A stretch of 11,558 nt of DNA from CALZFJ01 sp964459845 (GCA_964459845.1 CAYWOC010000047.1:1-11558), one strand, 5' to 3'. Numbered from the stretch's first letter, positions 1 to 8,049 are shown. Translations and numbers: made by a program. Notes: generated from the letters alone by a model not told the origin.

Positions 1-438
1 TTTTATGCTGTATAACATGCTTCTTCAGCACATGCCCCGGCAGAGCGCAAATTTAACCCCGAATTTTAACAGATTTTTGCACTCTATGAGCCGTTTTTCG
101 AGCCGTCATCATACCCCAACAAGCAAAATCAAGCACCTGCCGAGACGAAATTTCTCCGCAATGAGACTAAATTCCGCCGCCGAAGCCGATATTCCCCGCA
201 CCGAAAAGCGGAAAATATCCAGCCAAGAGCAAAAAAATCCCGCACCAAAGGACAAAAATTCCACCACCCCAGATGCTAAAATCCACAATCTTCCCCCAAA
301 AAGGCTGAAAAATTCCACAAGATACGGCAAATATGTCCCCTCGAAAAATCCAAATTCTCCAAAATTCGGCTACAATTCACACAAAATTCCTGTTTCATTT
401 TAGCTGCTTAAAAAAATTTTCTATCGTGACATAAAATT
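1..438. other. A/C-rich tract without a supportable gene
   Basis: The plus strand from about 110 to 400 is strongly enriched in A and C, with few T and G. A degenerate word, an A-run followed by TTCC or TCC and often CAC or CGC, recurs with its CC near 156, 174, 194, 219, 239, 261, 283, 315, 350 and 389. Spacing is therefore mostly 18-25 nt, near two helical turns. A plus-strand reading frame open from 5 to 403 gives a basic, Pro/Ser/Asn/Lys-rich peptide with no recognisable domain. The minus-strand frames give short Phe/Leu-rich peptides. I judge all of these to be composition artefacts. The tract may be decayed coding DNA or intrinsically curved upstream DNA; the sequence does not decide. 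Confidence 0.45.
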
Positions 439-465
439 TTCAATAATATATTGAACTACGTTCAA
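439..465. repeat. Overlapping inverted repeats upstream of topA
   Basis: Two perfect short palindromes share an arm. TTCAATA (439-445) pairs with TATTGAA (449-455) across a 3-nt centre. TTGAAC (451-456) pairs with GTTCAA (460-465) across TAC. The result is three half-sites, TTCAA / TTGAA / TTCAA, in 27 nt, about 80 nt upstream of the predicted topA promoter. The arrangement resembles a protein-binding operator more than a terminator, since no T-run follows. In such AT-rich DNA it could also be chance. Confidence 0.4.
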
Positions 466-545
466 AACCCATCAAAACCGACCCATTTATTAGCGGTTTA
501 ATATTTTTATCTTTAATTAATAATGTAGTTAATGACTTTTTTACC

Positions 546-553
546 TAATTTTG
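546..553 (+). promoter_or_regulatory. Predicted topA promoter, -7 element
   Basis: TAATTTTG fits the Bacteroidota housekeeping sigma -7 consensus TAnnTTTG and lies 29 nt before the topA ATG, giving a short leader. No clear TTTG -33 box is present at the usual distance, so the promoter would be weak or activator-dependent. This is a consensus match only. Confidence 0.45.
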
Positions 554-582
554 TCGCCGAAAATTGAATTTTGGAAATAGAC

Positions 583-2916
583 ATGACAAAGAATTTAGTA
601 ATAGTGGAGTCTCCTGCCAAAGCGAAAACGATAGAACGTTTCCTCGGCAGCGACTACAAGGTTATGTCGAGTTACGGACACATCCGCGACTTGCACAAAA
701 AGGATTTTAGCGTAAATATAGATAAAGGCTTTGAACCTATATATGAAATACCCGACGAGAAGAAGGAACTTGTGAGCAAACTGGAAAAAGAGGCAAAGAA
801 TGCCGATATGGTGTGGCTCGCATCCGATGAAGACCGCGAGGGAGAAGCTATTGCTTGGCATCTTTATGAAGTGCTTGGCTTAAAACCAGAGAACACGAAA
901 CGAATAGTGTTTCACGAAATCACCAAGACGGCAATTTTTCACGCCATCGAGAATCCACGCAACATCGATATCAATCTCGTTGATGCCCAGCAGGCTCGGC
1001 GCGTACTCGACCGCATAGTGGGCTTCGAGCTTTCACCTGTGCTTTGGCGGAAAATCAAACCAGGATTGTCGGCTGGACGCGTGCAGAGTGTGGCAGTAAG
1101 GCTCATCGTTGAGCGTGAAAAAGAAATCAACAATTTCAAGAGCGAGGAATACTACCGCGTAGTGGCACAAATGAAGCCTGAAGGCAGCGACACCATCGTC
1201 AATGCCGAGCTATCAAAGCGTCTAAAAACCGAAGAAGAAGCTCAGGCTTTTCTTGAAGACTGCAAAACTGCTCACTTCAATGTGGGCAACATTGCGGTAA
1301 AACCTGTGAAAAAATCTCCGGCACCACCATTCACCACTTCGACTTTGCAACAGGAAGCCTCGCGGAAACTCGGTTTCACGGTGTCGCAGACTATGATTGT
1401 GGCCCAAAAGCTATACGAATCGGGATATATAACTTATATGCGTACCGACTCGGTCAATCTCTCAAGCCTCGCCATAAGCACGATTAGCGACGAAATCAAG
1501 AACAACATAGGAGAAGCATACCTGAAAGTGCGCAAATACCACACAAGCTCCAAAGGCGCACAAGAGGCTCACGAAGCAATTCGCCCAACTTATATCAACA
1601 ACCACGAAATCAACGGGACTGCTCAAGAAAAGAGGCTATACAATCTTATATGGAAAAGAACAATAGCCTCGCAGATGTCGGACGCAATCCTCGAACGTAC
1701 TAATGTGGATATTGACATCGACAATCGCCCAGAGACATTCAACGCCACTGGTGAGGTAATTAAATTCGACGGTTTCCTGCGCGTGTATATCGAATCGACA
1801 GATGACGAAAATGCCGACAATTCCGATGACAGCAACCTGCTGCCTACAATGTCATGCGGAATGAAGATGAATGCCGAATCGGTGACTGCCACTCAACGTT
1901 TTACGCAGCAACCTCCTCGCTACACCGAGGCCTCTCTCGTCAAGAAGCTGGAAGAACTGGGTATAGGACGACCTTCAACCTACGCTCCTACCATATCCAC
2001 CATCCAAAACCGTGAATATGTGACAAAGGGCGAGAAAAAGGGCGAAAGCAGATCTTATAAAATCTTGTCACTAAAAAACGGCAAAATCAGCAACAGCTCG
2101 AAAACCGAGATTGCCGGCTCTGACAAAGGCAAACTCATACCTACCGATACTGGCGTGATTGTGAATGACTTTCTTGAAAAGTACTTCCCCAAAATCATGG
2201 ACTATAATTTCACCGCAAAAATCGAGGAAGACTTCGATGACGTAGCAGAAGGTGAGATGAAGTGGAATGACAGCATCGCCAAATTCTACACAACTTTCCA
2301 TCCTAATGTCGATGAAGTGGCACATTTGCGGCTTGAACATAAGGTGGGAGAACGTATTCTTGGCAACGACCCCAAAACAGGCAAACCTGTGTCGGTGAAA
2401 ATCGGCAGATTCGGTCCGCTCGTGCAGCTCGGCAGCACCGACGACTCCGAAAAGCCGCAATTCGCATCGCTGCTCAAAGACCAATCAGTCAGCACAATCA
2501 CACTTGAAGAGGCTCTGAAACTATTCGATATGCCTCGCCACCTCGGCGACTTTGAAGGGACAGAGGTCACTGTGGCAATAGGGCGTTTCGGTCCATACAT
2601 AAAGCACGCCGGCAAATTCGTCTCTATCCCGAAAGACATGTCGCCACAAAGCATCACGCTCGATGAAGCTGCCGAACTTATAATGAAGAAGCGCGAAGAG
2701 GATGCAAAGAAAATTGTAAAGACATTTGCCGAAAGCCCAGAAATGGAGATACTGAATGGAAGATATGGAGTATATATATCCTACAAAAAGAGCAATTACA
2801 AGATTCCTAAGGGAACGGATGCAGCAGGTCTTTCCTACGACGATTGTATGAAAATCGTTTCCGACGAAGCCAACGCTCCTAAAAAGAGCCGCACACGCCG
2901 CACTGCCAAGAAATAA
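583..2916 (+). CDS. topA: DNA topoisomerase I (type IA)
   Basis: This enzyme relaxes negative supercoils by transient single-strand cleavage through a 5'-phosphotyrosine. The 777-residue product begins with a Toprim domain: Glu9 in VIVES and the metal-binding DxDxE of SDEDREGEAIAW at 81-92. The catalytic Tyr285 sits in the motif YITYMRTDSVNLS. GLSAGRVQSVAVRLIVERE at 161-179 is another family signature. The C-terminal third carries three repeats centred on GRFGPLVQLG (about 608), GRFGPYIKHA (about 667) and GRYGVYIS (about 726). It has no Cys4 zinc ribbons, unlike E. coli TopA, and ends in a basic Lys/Arg tail. I chose the ATG at 583 because the only upstream option in frame is a TTG at 571 and the protein then starts with the expected MTKNLVIVESPAKAKTIE. 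It is monocistronic, ending at a hairpin near 3030-3060. Identification is secure. Confidence 0.97.
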   Translation: MTKNLVIVESPAKAKTIERFLGSDYKVMSSYGHIRDLHKKDFSVNIDKGFEPIYEIPDEKKELVSKLEKEAKNADMVWLASDEDREGEAIAWHLYEVLGLKPENTKRIVFHEITKTAIFHAIENPRNIDINLVDAQQARRVLDRIVGFELSPVLWRKIKPGLSAGRVQSVAVRLIVEREKEINNFKSEEYYRVVAQMKPEGSDTIVNAELSKRLKTEEEAQAFLEDCKTAHFNVGNIAVKPVKKSPAPPFTTSTLQQEASRKLGFTVSQTMIVAQKLYESGYITYMRTDSVNLSSLAISTISDEIKNNIGEAYLKVRKYHTSSKGAQEAHEAIRPTYINNHEINGTAQEKRLYNLIWKRTIASQMSDAILERTNVDIDIDNRPETFNATGEVIKFDGFLRVYIESTDDENADNSDDSNLLPTMSCGMKMNAESVTATQRFTQQPPRYTEASLVKKLEELGIGRPSTYAPTISTIQNREYVTKGEKKGESRSYKILSLKNGKISNSSKTEIAGSDKGKLIPTDTGVIVNDFLEKYFPKIMDYNFTAKIEEDFDDVAEGEMKWNDSIAKFYTTFHPNVDEVAHLRLEHKVGERILGNDPKTGKPVSVKIGRFGPLVQLGSTDDSEKPQFASLLKDQSVSTITLEEALKLFDMPRHLGDFEGTEVTVAIGRFGPYIKHAGKFVSIPKDMSPQSITLDEAAELIMKKREEDAKKIVKTFAESPEMEILNGRYGVYISYKKSNYKIPKGTDAAGLSYDDCMKIVSDEANAPKKSRTRRTAKK

Positions 2917-3079
2917 AGCTGGCACACGACTTGCGCACGACGAGTTGCTCCATTGGCTAAACCGCTACCCCGATTCAGTCATCAGAGAGTATCCCAACCA
3001 ATGGGAAAAATTCGGAAAAGAGAATATAGAAAATCCTGCCCAAAGTTTGGACAGGATTTTATTTTTCCTTATTTGTTAG
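2852..3079 (+). pseudogene. ATG-less coding-like ORF after topA (possible gene remnant)
   Basis: In the +2 frame the sequence is open from 2852, just after a TGA at 2849, to a TAG at 3077-3079. It overlaps the 3' end of topA. The part after the topA stop reads like real protein: LAHDELLHWLNRYPDSVIRE, followed directly by YPNQWEKFGKENIENP. It is rich in charged and aromatic residues and unlike random translation. There is no ATG; CTG at 2903 or TTG at 2945 are the only near-start codons. Its last codons run through the terminator hairpin. I do not recognise the family. It could be the 3' remnant of a gene lost by deletion, a short gene with a rare start, or chance. Confidence 0.3.
3030..3060. 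terminator. Bidirectional terminator between topA and the GT9 gene
   Basis: AAAATCCTG (3030-3038) pairs with CAGGATTTT (3052-3060). After one C/A mismatch the stem continues with CCA/TGG around a small loop. A T-rich stretch follows on the plus strand (TATTTTTCC), and the minus-strand stem itself ends in TTTT. It lies between two convergent genes, so it can serve both. Confidence 0.75.
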
Positions 3080-3093
3080 ATTACCTTGATATC

Positions 3094-4206
3094 CTAATGA
3101 GTTGTTTCCGACTTAGGCTCAAGCACTTGACGCAAATGCGATATTATGAGTTGCGGTGATATGCCTTTCAGGCAGAAATAGTCGCCATTCATACAGGGCT
3201 TGTTGCCGAAAACCGAACACGGACGGCAAGCCATATTCAACTGCACTGCATTCCGCTCATCTTGATGCCATCCTAAAAATCCGCAATATGGATGAGTAGC
3301 TCCCCACACCGACACCACTGGCACTCTCACGAGCGAGGCAAGGTGCATATTTGCCGAATCCATCGACAGCATAACATCGCAATGGCTCAGCAGTGCCAAC
3401 TCCTTCGGGAAGCCATTACGCTTTTCGGCAAGCGATGTGACCGAATCATATTTTTCAGCCCAGTCATGAAGCGCCACACGCTCCTCATCGCCAGCCCCAA
3501 ACAAAAATATGCGTGTATGCTTCCAAGTCGAGACCTCAGCCACCACCTTTTCCATCAAATCGAGAGGATATATTTTCCCTTTATGCTTCGCAAACGGAGC
3601 TATGCCAATCCATCGCTCTCCTTGCTGCTTAGGAGCGGATATATCGGAAAAATCCGACCATTCGGCAGCCGCATCACCATATAGCGACACAAACGTACTC
3701 TCAAATGAGAATCCCATGCGATGGAACACTTCTCGATAGCGGGCTCGCGACGAGATGAGCGGCAGCATACGCTTATTGTGCTTGCGAGTGAGCGCACGCT
3801 TGCCAGAACGTCCTTTCTTCAACCGCTTGCACGGGACTCCCGAAAGACGCAAAAAGAACGCCAACAGCCAAGTGCGAAGCACGTCATGCAAATCGACAAA
3901 AGCATCTACGCAGTACTCTCTCATCAAGTCATCTTTCAGACGCTTTATGCCAGCCACCCCATGATATTTCACATTTGTATCCACACCGACAACAACCAGA
4001 TTGCTTGGTGCATTGATAAAAAGTGTGGAAGCCACCTGCTGCGTAATCATAATAAACCGCGTGCCGGGATTGGCTTTGCACACAGAATACACCACAGGCA
4101 CAGTCATAGCGACATCACCGAGAGCCGAAAACCGAGCTATCAGCACATTCTTGTATTTTACGGCCGCCGCAGTTGTCGTCGCCATGCTGTCGCTATTTTT
4201 TGCCAT
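3094..4206 (-). CDS. Glycosyltransferase family 9 (heptosyltransferase-like)
   Basis: This is a predicted cytoplasmic GT-B glycosyltransferase of the LPS heptosyltransferase family (GT9), which usually transfers sugars from nucleotide-heptose donors to lipopolysaccharide core. The 370-residue product has the N-terminal glycine-loop motif VLIARFSALGDVAMTVP (21-37). The C-terminal donor-binding half includes GIAPFAKHKGKIYP (201-214), MDSANMHLASL (282-292) and WGATHPYCGF (301-310). Four cysteines close the protein (C327, C330, C338, C345) in a CxxC...PC...C pattern; a metal-binding role is possible but unproven. The ATG at 4206 overlaps the last 14 nt of the DUF4254 gene. An internal ATG at 4185 (MATTTAAAVKYKN) is an alternative start that would leave an 7-nt gap. 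The exact sugar and acceptor cannot be read from sequence. The family call is firm; the specific LPS role is inferred. Confidence 0.92.
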   Translation of the reverse strand: MAKNSDSMATTTAAAVKYKNVLIARFSALGDVAMTVPVVYSVCKANPGTRFIMITQQVASTLFINAPSNLVVVGVDTNVKYHGVAGIKRLKDDLMREYCVDAFVDLHDVLRTWLLAFFLRLSGVPCKRLKKGRSGKRALTRKHNKRMLPLISSRARYREVFHRMGFSFESTFVSLYGDAAAEWSDFSDISAPKQQGERWIGIAPFAKHKGKIYPLDLMEKVVAEVSTWKHTRIFLFGAGDEERVALHDWAEKYDSVTSLAEKRNGFPKELALLSHCDVMLSMDSANMHLASLVRVPVVSVWGATHPYCGFLGWHQDERNAVQLNMACRPCSVFGNKPCMNGDYFCLKGISPQLIISHLRQVLEPKSETTH

Positions 4207-4798
4207 AAAGGACAGGATTGGTTGCAGGATCGTTATACATCTTCATCTGTCGATACACTTTCATATATTTCCTGCCAGCCTCAATGTCGGCAAGGAGCTG
4301 GTCGATAGCTGCAGATAGATCCACTCGCTGTTCGAGCAGGACGTCAAGTTTCGCGCGGCAACGTGCTATATGCTCGGCATCGGCATCCTTGCGCTCCACC
4401 TCCTGCTGCATATGATATATCTTCAAGGCAAGAATCGACAGGCGGTCGATAGCCCAAGCCGGACTTTCTGTATTGATAGTGGCATCGGCGTTAGGCTTCA
4501 CATCCTTATATAAATCGCGGAAATAGCTGTCGATTTTCTCTACAAGGTCGGTGCGGTCCTGATTGGAGCGGTCGATGCGGCGTTTCAACTTCAATGCCGC
4601 AACTGGATCGATGTTCGGGTCGCGGATAATATCCTCAAGATGCCACTGAACGGCATCTATCCAGTTTTTTTCGGCAAGTTCTGCTTCTATTGAGCCTTCA
4701 GCATATTGTTGTTGGAAAACAGCATCCACATCATCTGTGACATGATATGCCACTGTGGTATCCCAGAAAATCTTATTGCATTTCTCGGCGAAAGTCAT
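4193..4798 (-). CDS. DUF4254 family protein
   Basis: This 201-residue, almost entirely alpha-helical, soluble protein has no signal peptide or membrane segment. It matches the DUF4254 family by its N-terminal EKCNKIFWDTTVAYHV (5-20), NWIDAVQWHLEDIIRDP (45-61), KLKRRIDRSNQDRTDLVEKID (centre 70-90) and SPAWAIDRLSILALKIYHM (112-130). Residues 131-185 form a long charged helix likely to be a coiled coil. The biochemical role is unknown. The gene is the first of an operon with the overlapping GT9 gene, a pairing that suggests a role with that transferase in surface glycan assembly (inference). A well-formed Bacteroidota promoter lies about 50 nt upstream. The length is normal for the family as I know it. 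Confidence 0.88.
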   Translation of the reverse strand: MTFAEKCNKIFWDTTVAYHVTDDVDAVFQQQYAEGSIEAELAEKNWIDAVQWHLEDIIRDPNIDPVAALKLKRRIDRSNQDRTDLVEKIDSYFRDLYKDVKPNADATINTESPAWAIDRLSILALKIYHMQQEVERKDADAEHIARCRAKLDVLLEQRVDLSAAIDQLLADIEAGRKYMKVYRQMKMYNDPATNPVLYGKK

Positions 4799-4848
4799 AA
4801 ATCTTAAAATCTCTTTTTTTTAATTATTATAATGTCATATATATTTCA

Positions 4849-4880
4849 CAAACCTAATAATATTTATCCAATCTCACAAA
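4849..4880 (-). promoter_or_regulatory. Promoter of the DUF4254-GT9 operon
   Basis: Read on the minus strand, TTTG (4880-4877) is followed after 20 nt by TAGGTTTG (4856-4849). This matches the Bacteroidota -33 TTTG and -7 TAnnTTTG elements at normal spacing. Transcription would start near 4842, giving a leader of about 45 nt. The remaining 4881-5043 of this 313-nt gap shows nothing I can assign. Confidence 0.7.
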
Positions 4881-5043
4881 TAAAACCCGAAAAATTTGCC
4901 GAAAGTTCCTGAAAAGTTGCGGCAAGTTAGCCAAACGGCAGCATTCAGCCAATCCCTACGGGCTTTTCCTATGCACGACATAGGCCAACAGCGACGCATG
5001 CACACGGAATCTTCGCATCGGTCCACAACTCTGCCACTACCGC

Positions 5044-5081
5044 AAAAAATGTGGCGACGCAGAATACACTACGTCGCCACA
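5044..5081 (-). terminator. Terminator of the DUF187 glycosidase gene
   Basis: A 10-bp perfect stem, TGTGGCGACG (5050-5059) with CGTCGCCACA (5072-5081), closes a 12-nt loop. On the minus strand it is followed directly by six T (plus-strand A at 5044-5049). It lies about 30 nt past the stop codon of the minus-strand gene and is a canonical intrinsic terminator. Confidence 0.88.
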
Positions 5082-5111
5082 ACATATAATGCATATAAAT
5101 ACAATGCTTTT

Positions 5112-7865
5112 TTACTTCACAAATTTGAATGTCTTCAATGTGCCGTTTACCGCCACGGTGATGATATGCATTCCGCGAGAAAGTTCAGCAAGCGATACCT
5201 CAGCGGCATCCACATCTCCTTCAAGAAGTGTCTGCTCGGCTGTTCCAAGCATCGAATAAGCCTTAACCACCACATAAACAGCCGATGGAGCCGAGATTAC
5301 GACCTTAGCATCTGCACCGGTGACGAGTGTAACCACATCACTTGACACTACGTCAGCAATGCCCGAATTTTGCGAGCTATAAACGAAGCTTACAGGTGTG
5401 CTGTAGCTTGTGTAAAGGACATTGCGCTCAGAATCATAGTAAGATGCGCGGGCGCGGGCATAGTATGTCTTGCCGTCGGCGAGCAATGAGCCGCCTGTTT
5501 TTATCTCATTAGCCGCCTTTGATGACTCGAATGTGAACTCTGGCATAGTCTCAATGTAGCGGGTACGGCCCCAAGAAGTGGCTGAAGTAGAAACCTCAAT
5601 CGTTACATTTCTCACAGCAGGATCAGCAGCCACACCCAACTTATTGTCAGCAAACACTGTCGCTCCATCATTTGCAGGACAAGTGAATGTAGGCACACTT
5701 GCCACAAGAGCATCGGTAGTGAACGATGAAGTGTGCGAATATTTGCCATTCATCTTCACGCGGATATAATATGGAGTGATGCACTGCAATTTCAACGCTG
5801 GCACGTCGGCGCTGCCTGTGGCAGACTCTGCCGAGAACACTATGTCATTGAAATCGGCATCGTTGGCAATCTCCACAAGCGCAGGAGTTGTGCCGTCAGC
5901 CAAATTCCATGTGGCGGTGAATACCGGGTTCACTCCGGCTGCACCATTAGCTGGATAAGTTATCGTCAGAATCTGCGGGATGAATGTCCTGAACTCCGAC
6001 ACTCCATCGTTGTATTCAGGAGCGCAAGCACGAACTCGCCAGTACACTTTCTCATCATTGGTCAGATAATCGATGAACGATGGAGAAGAGATTGAAGTAT
6101 TTTTTGAGCTGACAGTCTTGATTATATCCTTAAATTCGGCATCACGAGCCAAATCCACAAAATATACAGTGGCATTATCGACAGCAGTCCAGCTCAAATC
6201 AAACGGGTCTTGAACCTTAACGCCATCTGCCGGCAATGAGATTACCGGAGCTGCAAGCGACTTAGTAGGAACAACATCGTAGAAAGCTGGCTCATATTCA
6301 TTGCCTACACGGTCATACACGCATACCGCATATTTATATCCCGCAAGATATTCGCTCGGGATCTCAAATGAATTGGTGTAGGTCACTCCGACAAGAGCCT
6401 CCGCACCCTTAGCGAAATCTGCATTTGGAGTGCTGTTTGGCACAGCATACACAGTGTAGCGCACATTGTCGTAGGCATCCCACTTCAGCATATCGCCTTC
6501 TCGGGTCAAGTTCTTGATTGCGCCCGGATTGTTGCCAGTCTTCCATGTCATTGCAGGGACAAGCGACTTGCAAGTGTAGGTGGTGCGTTTCAAGTAGTGC
6601 GCAAACGACTCATTCTTGCCAGTATTTCCCTTTCGGTATAGATATTTGGCAGAATAGAAAATAGAGCCTGGGGCATTGTCGAGCGAACTTGTGCGGTTTA
6701 GCTCTATCTCATTGGCATATTCGCTGTATTTCGTGTTGTTTGGCCCGCTTGCTTTCACATTAATCATCATGCGCTCCACGTCAGAAGCCTCTGGAGCGTT
6801 GCTTGATGTAGTCAATGAAGTAATTGAATGCGATGAATAGAAGTGACGGCCGAAATGGTTTGCCACCTCGCTCCACCATGGAGCTATCTTCTCATAGTTT
6901 GTGGTGTTGCCTATTGTCCAGTAGATTTGCGGTGAAATGAAGTCAATAGACTTGTCATTAAGCCAAGCGATAGGGTCGGAATAAATTCCGTTATATTGCC
7001 AGTCGCTGCCCGATGGGCATGGATCGATACCATATTTTTTTGCTACCGAAGAGCTTGTACAAGCCACACCGGCAGGACTAATACCGAAGCGCACCCATGG
7101 TTTCACAGTCTGAATCATACTATATACCGACTTGACCATGCGGTTCACGTTGTCGCGTCGCCAGTCGCCAAGCGAAAGAGTACCGCCGGCATTCTTATAT
7201 GCAGAATAGAGGTCGGCATCATCCGAATCTTTTGTCCCTTGAAGATAGAAATAGTCATCATACAGGATGCCATCCACATCGTAGTTTGTCACGATTTCAC
7301 GGCAAACGTCGGTGATGCGCTGTATCACCTCCTCTTTCCCAGGGTTCAAAATCGAAGCTTCATTCACATCGATAAGCCAATCAGAGTGCTGCTTACGATA
7401 GTTTGTCGGATCATCGTTCCATTGACCGATTTGGCTCTCATAACGGTAAGGGTTGATCCACGCATGGCACTCCATGCCGCGCTTGTGGCACTCCTCGACG
7501 ACGAATGCCAATGGGTCATAACCGGGATCCATGCCACGAGTTGCCACAAGATCCGACGACCAAGGCTCATACGATGATTTGTACATAGCATCGCAACGGC
7601 TACGCACTTGGAAATTAACAGCATTCATATTATTTGCCGCCATTGAGTCGAGAAGCTCAATCATCTCCTGTTTCTGCTTGGCAATCTGCGTTGCATCGCC
7701 AGATTTGGTGATTACAGTCTGTGGCCAGTCAAGTCGCCACACGGTTGCAACCCAAGCAGAACGTATTTCCTGCTTCGGTGTGGAATAGATTGTTGCTGCC
7801 ATCATCTGCAAAGGCAAAGCTAATATTGCAGCCGCAGCAACAAGACATTTAGATAATAGTTTCAT
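5112..7865 (-). CDS. Exported DUF187/GHL10 glycoside-hydrolase-like protein with beta-sandwich modules
   Basis: This 917-residue protein begins with a signal peptide (hydrophobic 8-20, likely cleavage after Ala23 or 24). A TIM-barrel domain of the glycosyl hydrolase-like 10 (DUF187) family spans about 32-430. It opens with IRSAWVATVWRLDWP and includes NFQVRSRCDAMY (84-95), HAWINPYRYE (134-143), VDGILYDDYFY (197-207, acidic residues likely catalytic) and SPQIYW (311-316). Four beta-sandwich, fibronectin III-like modules follow at roughly 455-540, 545-640, 640-735 and 735-845. The last 75-80 residues, ending RGMHIITVAVNGTLKTFKFVK, resemble a type IX secretion sorting tail. Known relatives include E. 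coli DigH, which cuts peptide-free peptidoglycan glycans; the substrate here is unknown. It probably acts outside the outer membrane. It is monocistronic, with its own promoter and terminator. The family assignment is strong, the secretion route moderate. Confidence 0.9.
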   Translation of the reverse strand: MKLLSKCLVAAAAILALPLQMMAATIYSTPKQEIRSAWVATVWRLDWPQTVITKSGDATQIAKQKQEMIELLDSMAANNMNAVNFQVRSRCDAMYKSSYEPWSSDLVATRGMDPGYDPLAFVVEECHKRGMECHAWINPYRYESQIGQWNDDPTNYRKQHSDWLIDVNEASILNPGKEEVIQRITDVCREIVTNYDVDGILYDDYFYLQGTKDSDDADLYSAYKNAGGTLSLGDWRRDNVNRMVKSVYSMIQTVKPWVRFGISPAGVACTSSSVAKKYGIDPCPSGSDWQYNGIYSDPIAWLNDKSIDFISPQIYWTIGNTTNYEKIAPWWSEVANHFGRHFYSSHSITSLTTSSNAPEASDVERMMINVKASGPNNTKYSEYANEIELNRTSSLDNAPGSIFYSAKYLYRKGNTGKNESFAHYLKRTTYTCKSLVPAMTWKTGNNPGAIKNLTREGDMLKWDAYDNVRYTVYAVPNSTPNADFAKGAEALVGVTYTNSFEIPSEYLAGYKYAVCVYDRVGNEYEPAFYDVVPTKSLAAPVISLPADGVKVQDPFDLSWTAVDNATVYFVDLARDAEFKDIIKTVSSKNTSISSPSFIDYLTNDEKVYWRVRACAPEYNDGVSEFRTFIPQILTITYPANGAAGVNPVFTATWNLADGTTPALVEIANDADFNDIVFSAESATGSADVPALKLQCITPYYIRVKMNGKYSHTSSFTTDALVASVPTFTCPANDGATVFADNKLGVAADPAVRNVTIEVSTSATSWGRTRYIETMPEFTFESSKAANEIKTGGSLLADGKTYYARARASYYDSERNVLYTSYSTPVSFVYSSQNSGIADVVSSDVVTLVTGADAKVVISAPSAVYVVVKAYSMLGTAEQTLLEGDVDAAEVSLAELSRGMHIITVAVNGTLKTFKFVK

Positions 7866-7919
7866 TTAGATATTATTATATTAATTTGAATTATCTTGCT
7901 GTTTTTTAGTGTCTGTGTG

Positions 7920-7927
7920 CAAAGATA
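7920..7927 (-). promoter_or_regulatory. Promoter -7 element of the DUF187 glycosidase gene
   Basis: The minus strand reads TATCTTTG, an ideal match to the Bacteroidota -7 element, 54 nt before the ATG. The -33 region about 19 nt further upstream is only a weak match (GGTGAAA). A leader of roughly 48 nt is expected. Confidence 0.6.
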
Positions 7928-8049
7928 GGGATAATTCATTTAATTTCACCTTTTAAGCGACAGGAAAAATTCCAAAACAATGTATAAGACACTGAAAATA
8001 TGTTAATCCATTCCAGGACTATTTATTAACACATTCTGATTCTAATAAT

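Noticed and set aside
276..398. 40-codon minus-strand ORF starting MKQEFCVNCSRILENLDF
   Set aside because: It contains a CxxC pair but is very short and has no recognisable family. Its repeated Phe-rich words come from the recurring A-run motif read on the other strand.
5..403. 132-codon plus-strand ORF at the left end
   Set aside because: The translation is low-complexity, basic and Pro/Ser/Asn-rich with no domain. It follows from the A/C-rich composition, which avoids stop codons, and there is no promoter or conserved motif.
571..582. Extended topA start at TTG 571
   Set aside because: The ATG at 583 gives the standard MTKNLVIVESPAKAK start, and the extension adds only four residues from a rare start codon.
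3721..4308. Long plus-strand ORF opposite the GT9 gene
   Set aside because: The minus strand carries clear GT9 motifs throughout, and the plus-strand translation is Arg/His/Ser-rich without domain features.
8001..8031. TGTTAAT / ATTAACA inverted repeat in the divergent promoter gap
   Set aside because: The 7-nt arms are 17 nt apart in AT-rich DNA, with no T-run and no clear relation to either promoter. It is within what chance allows.
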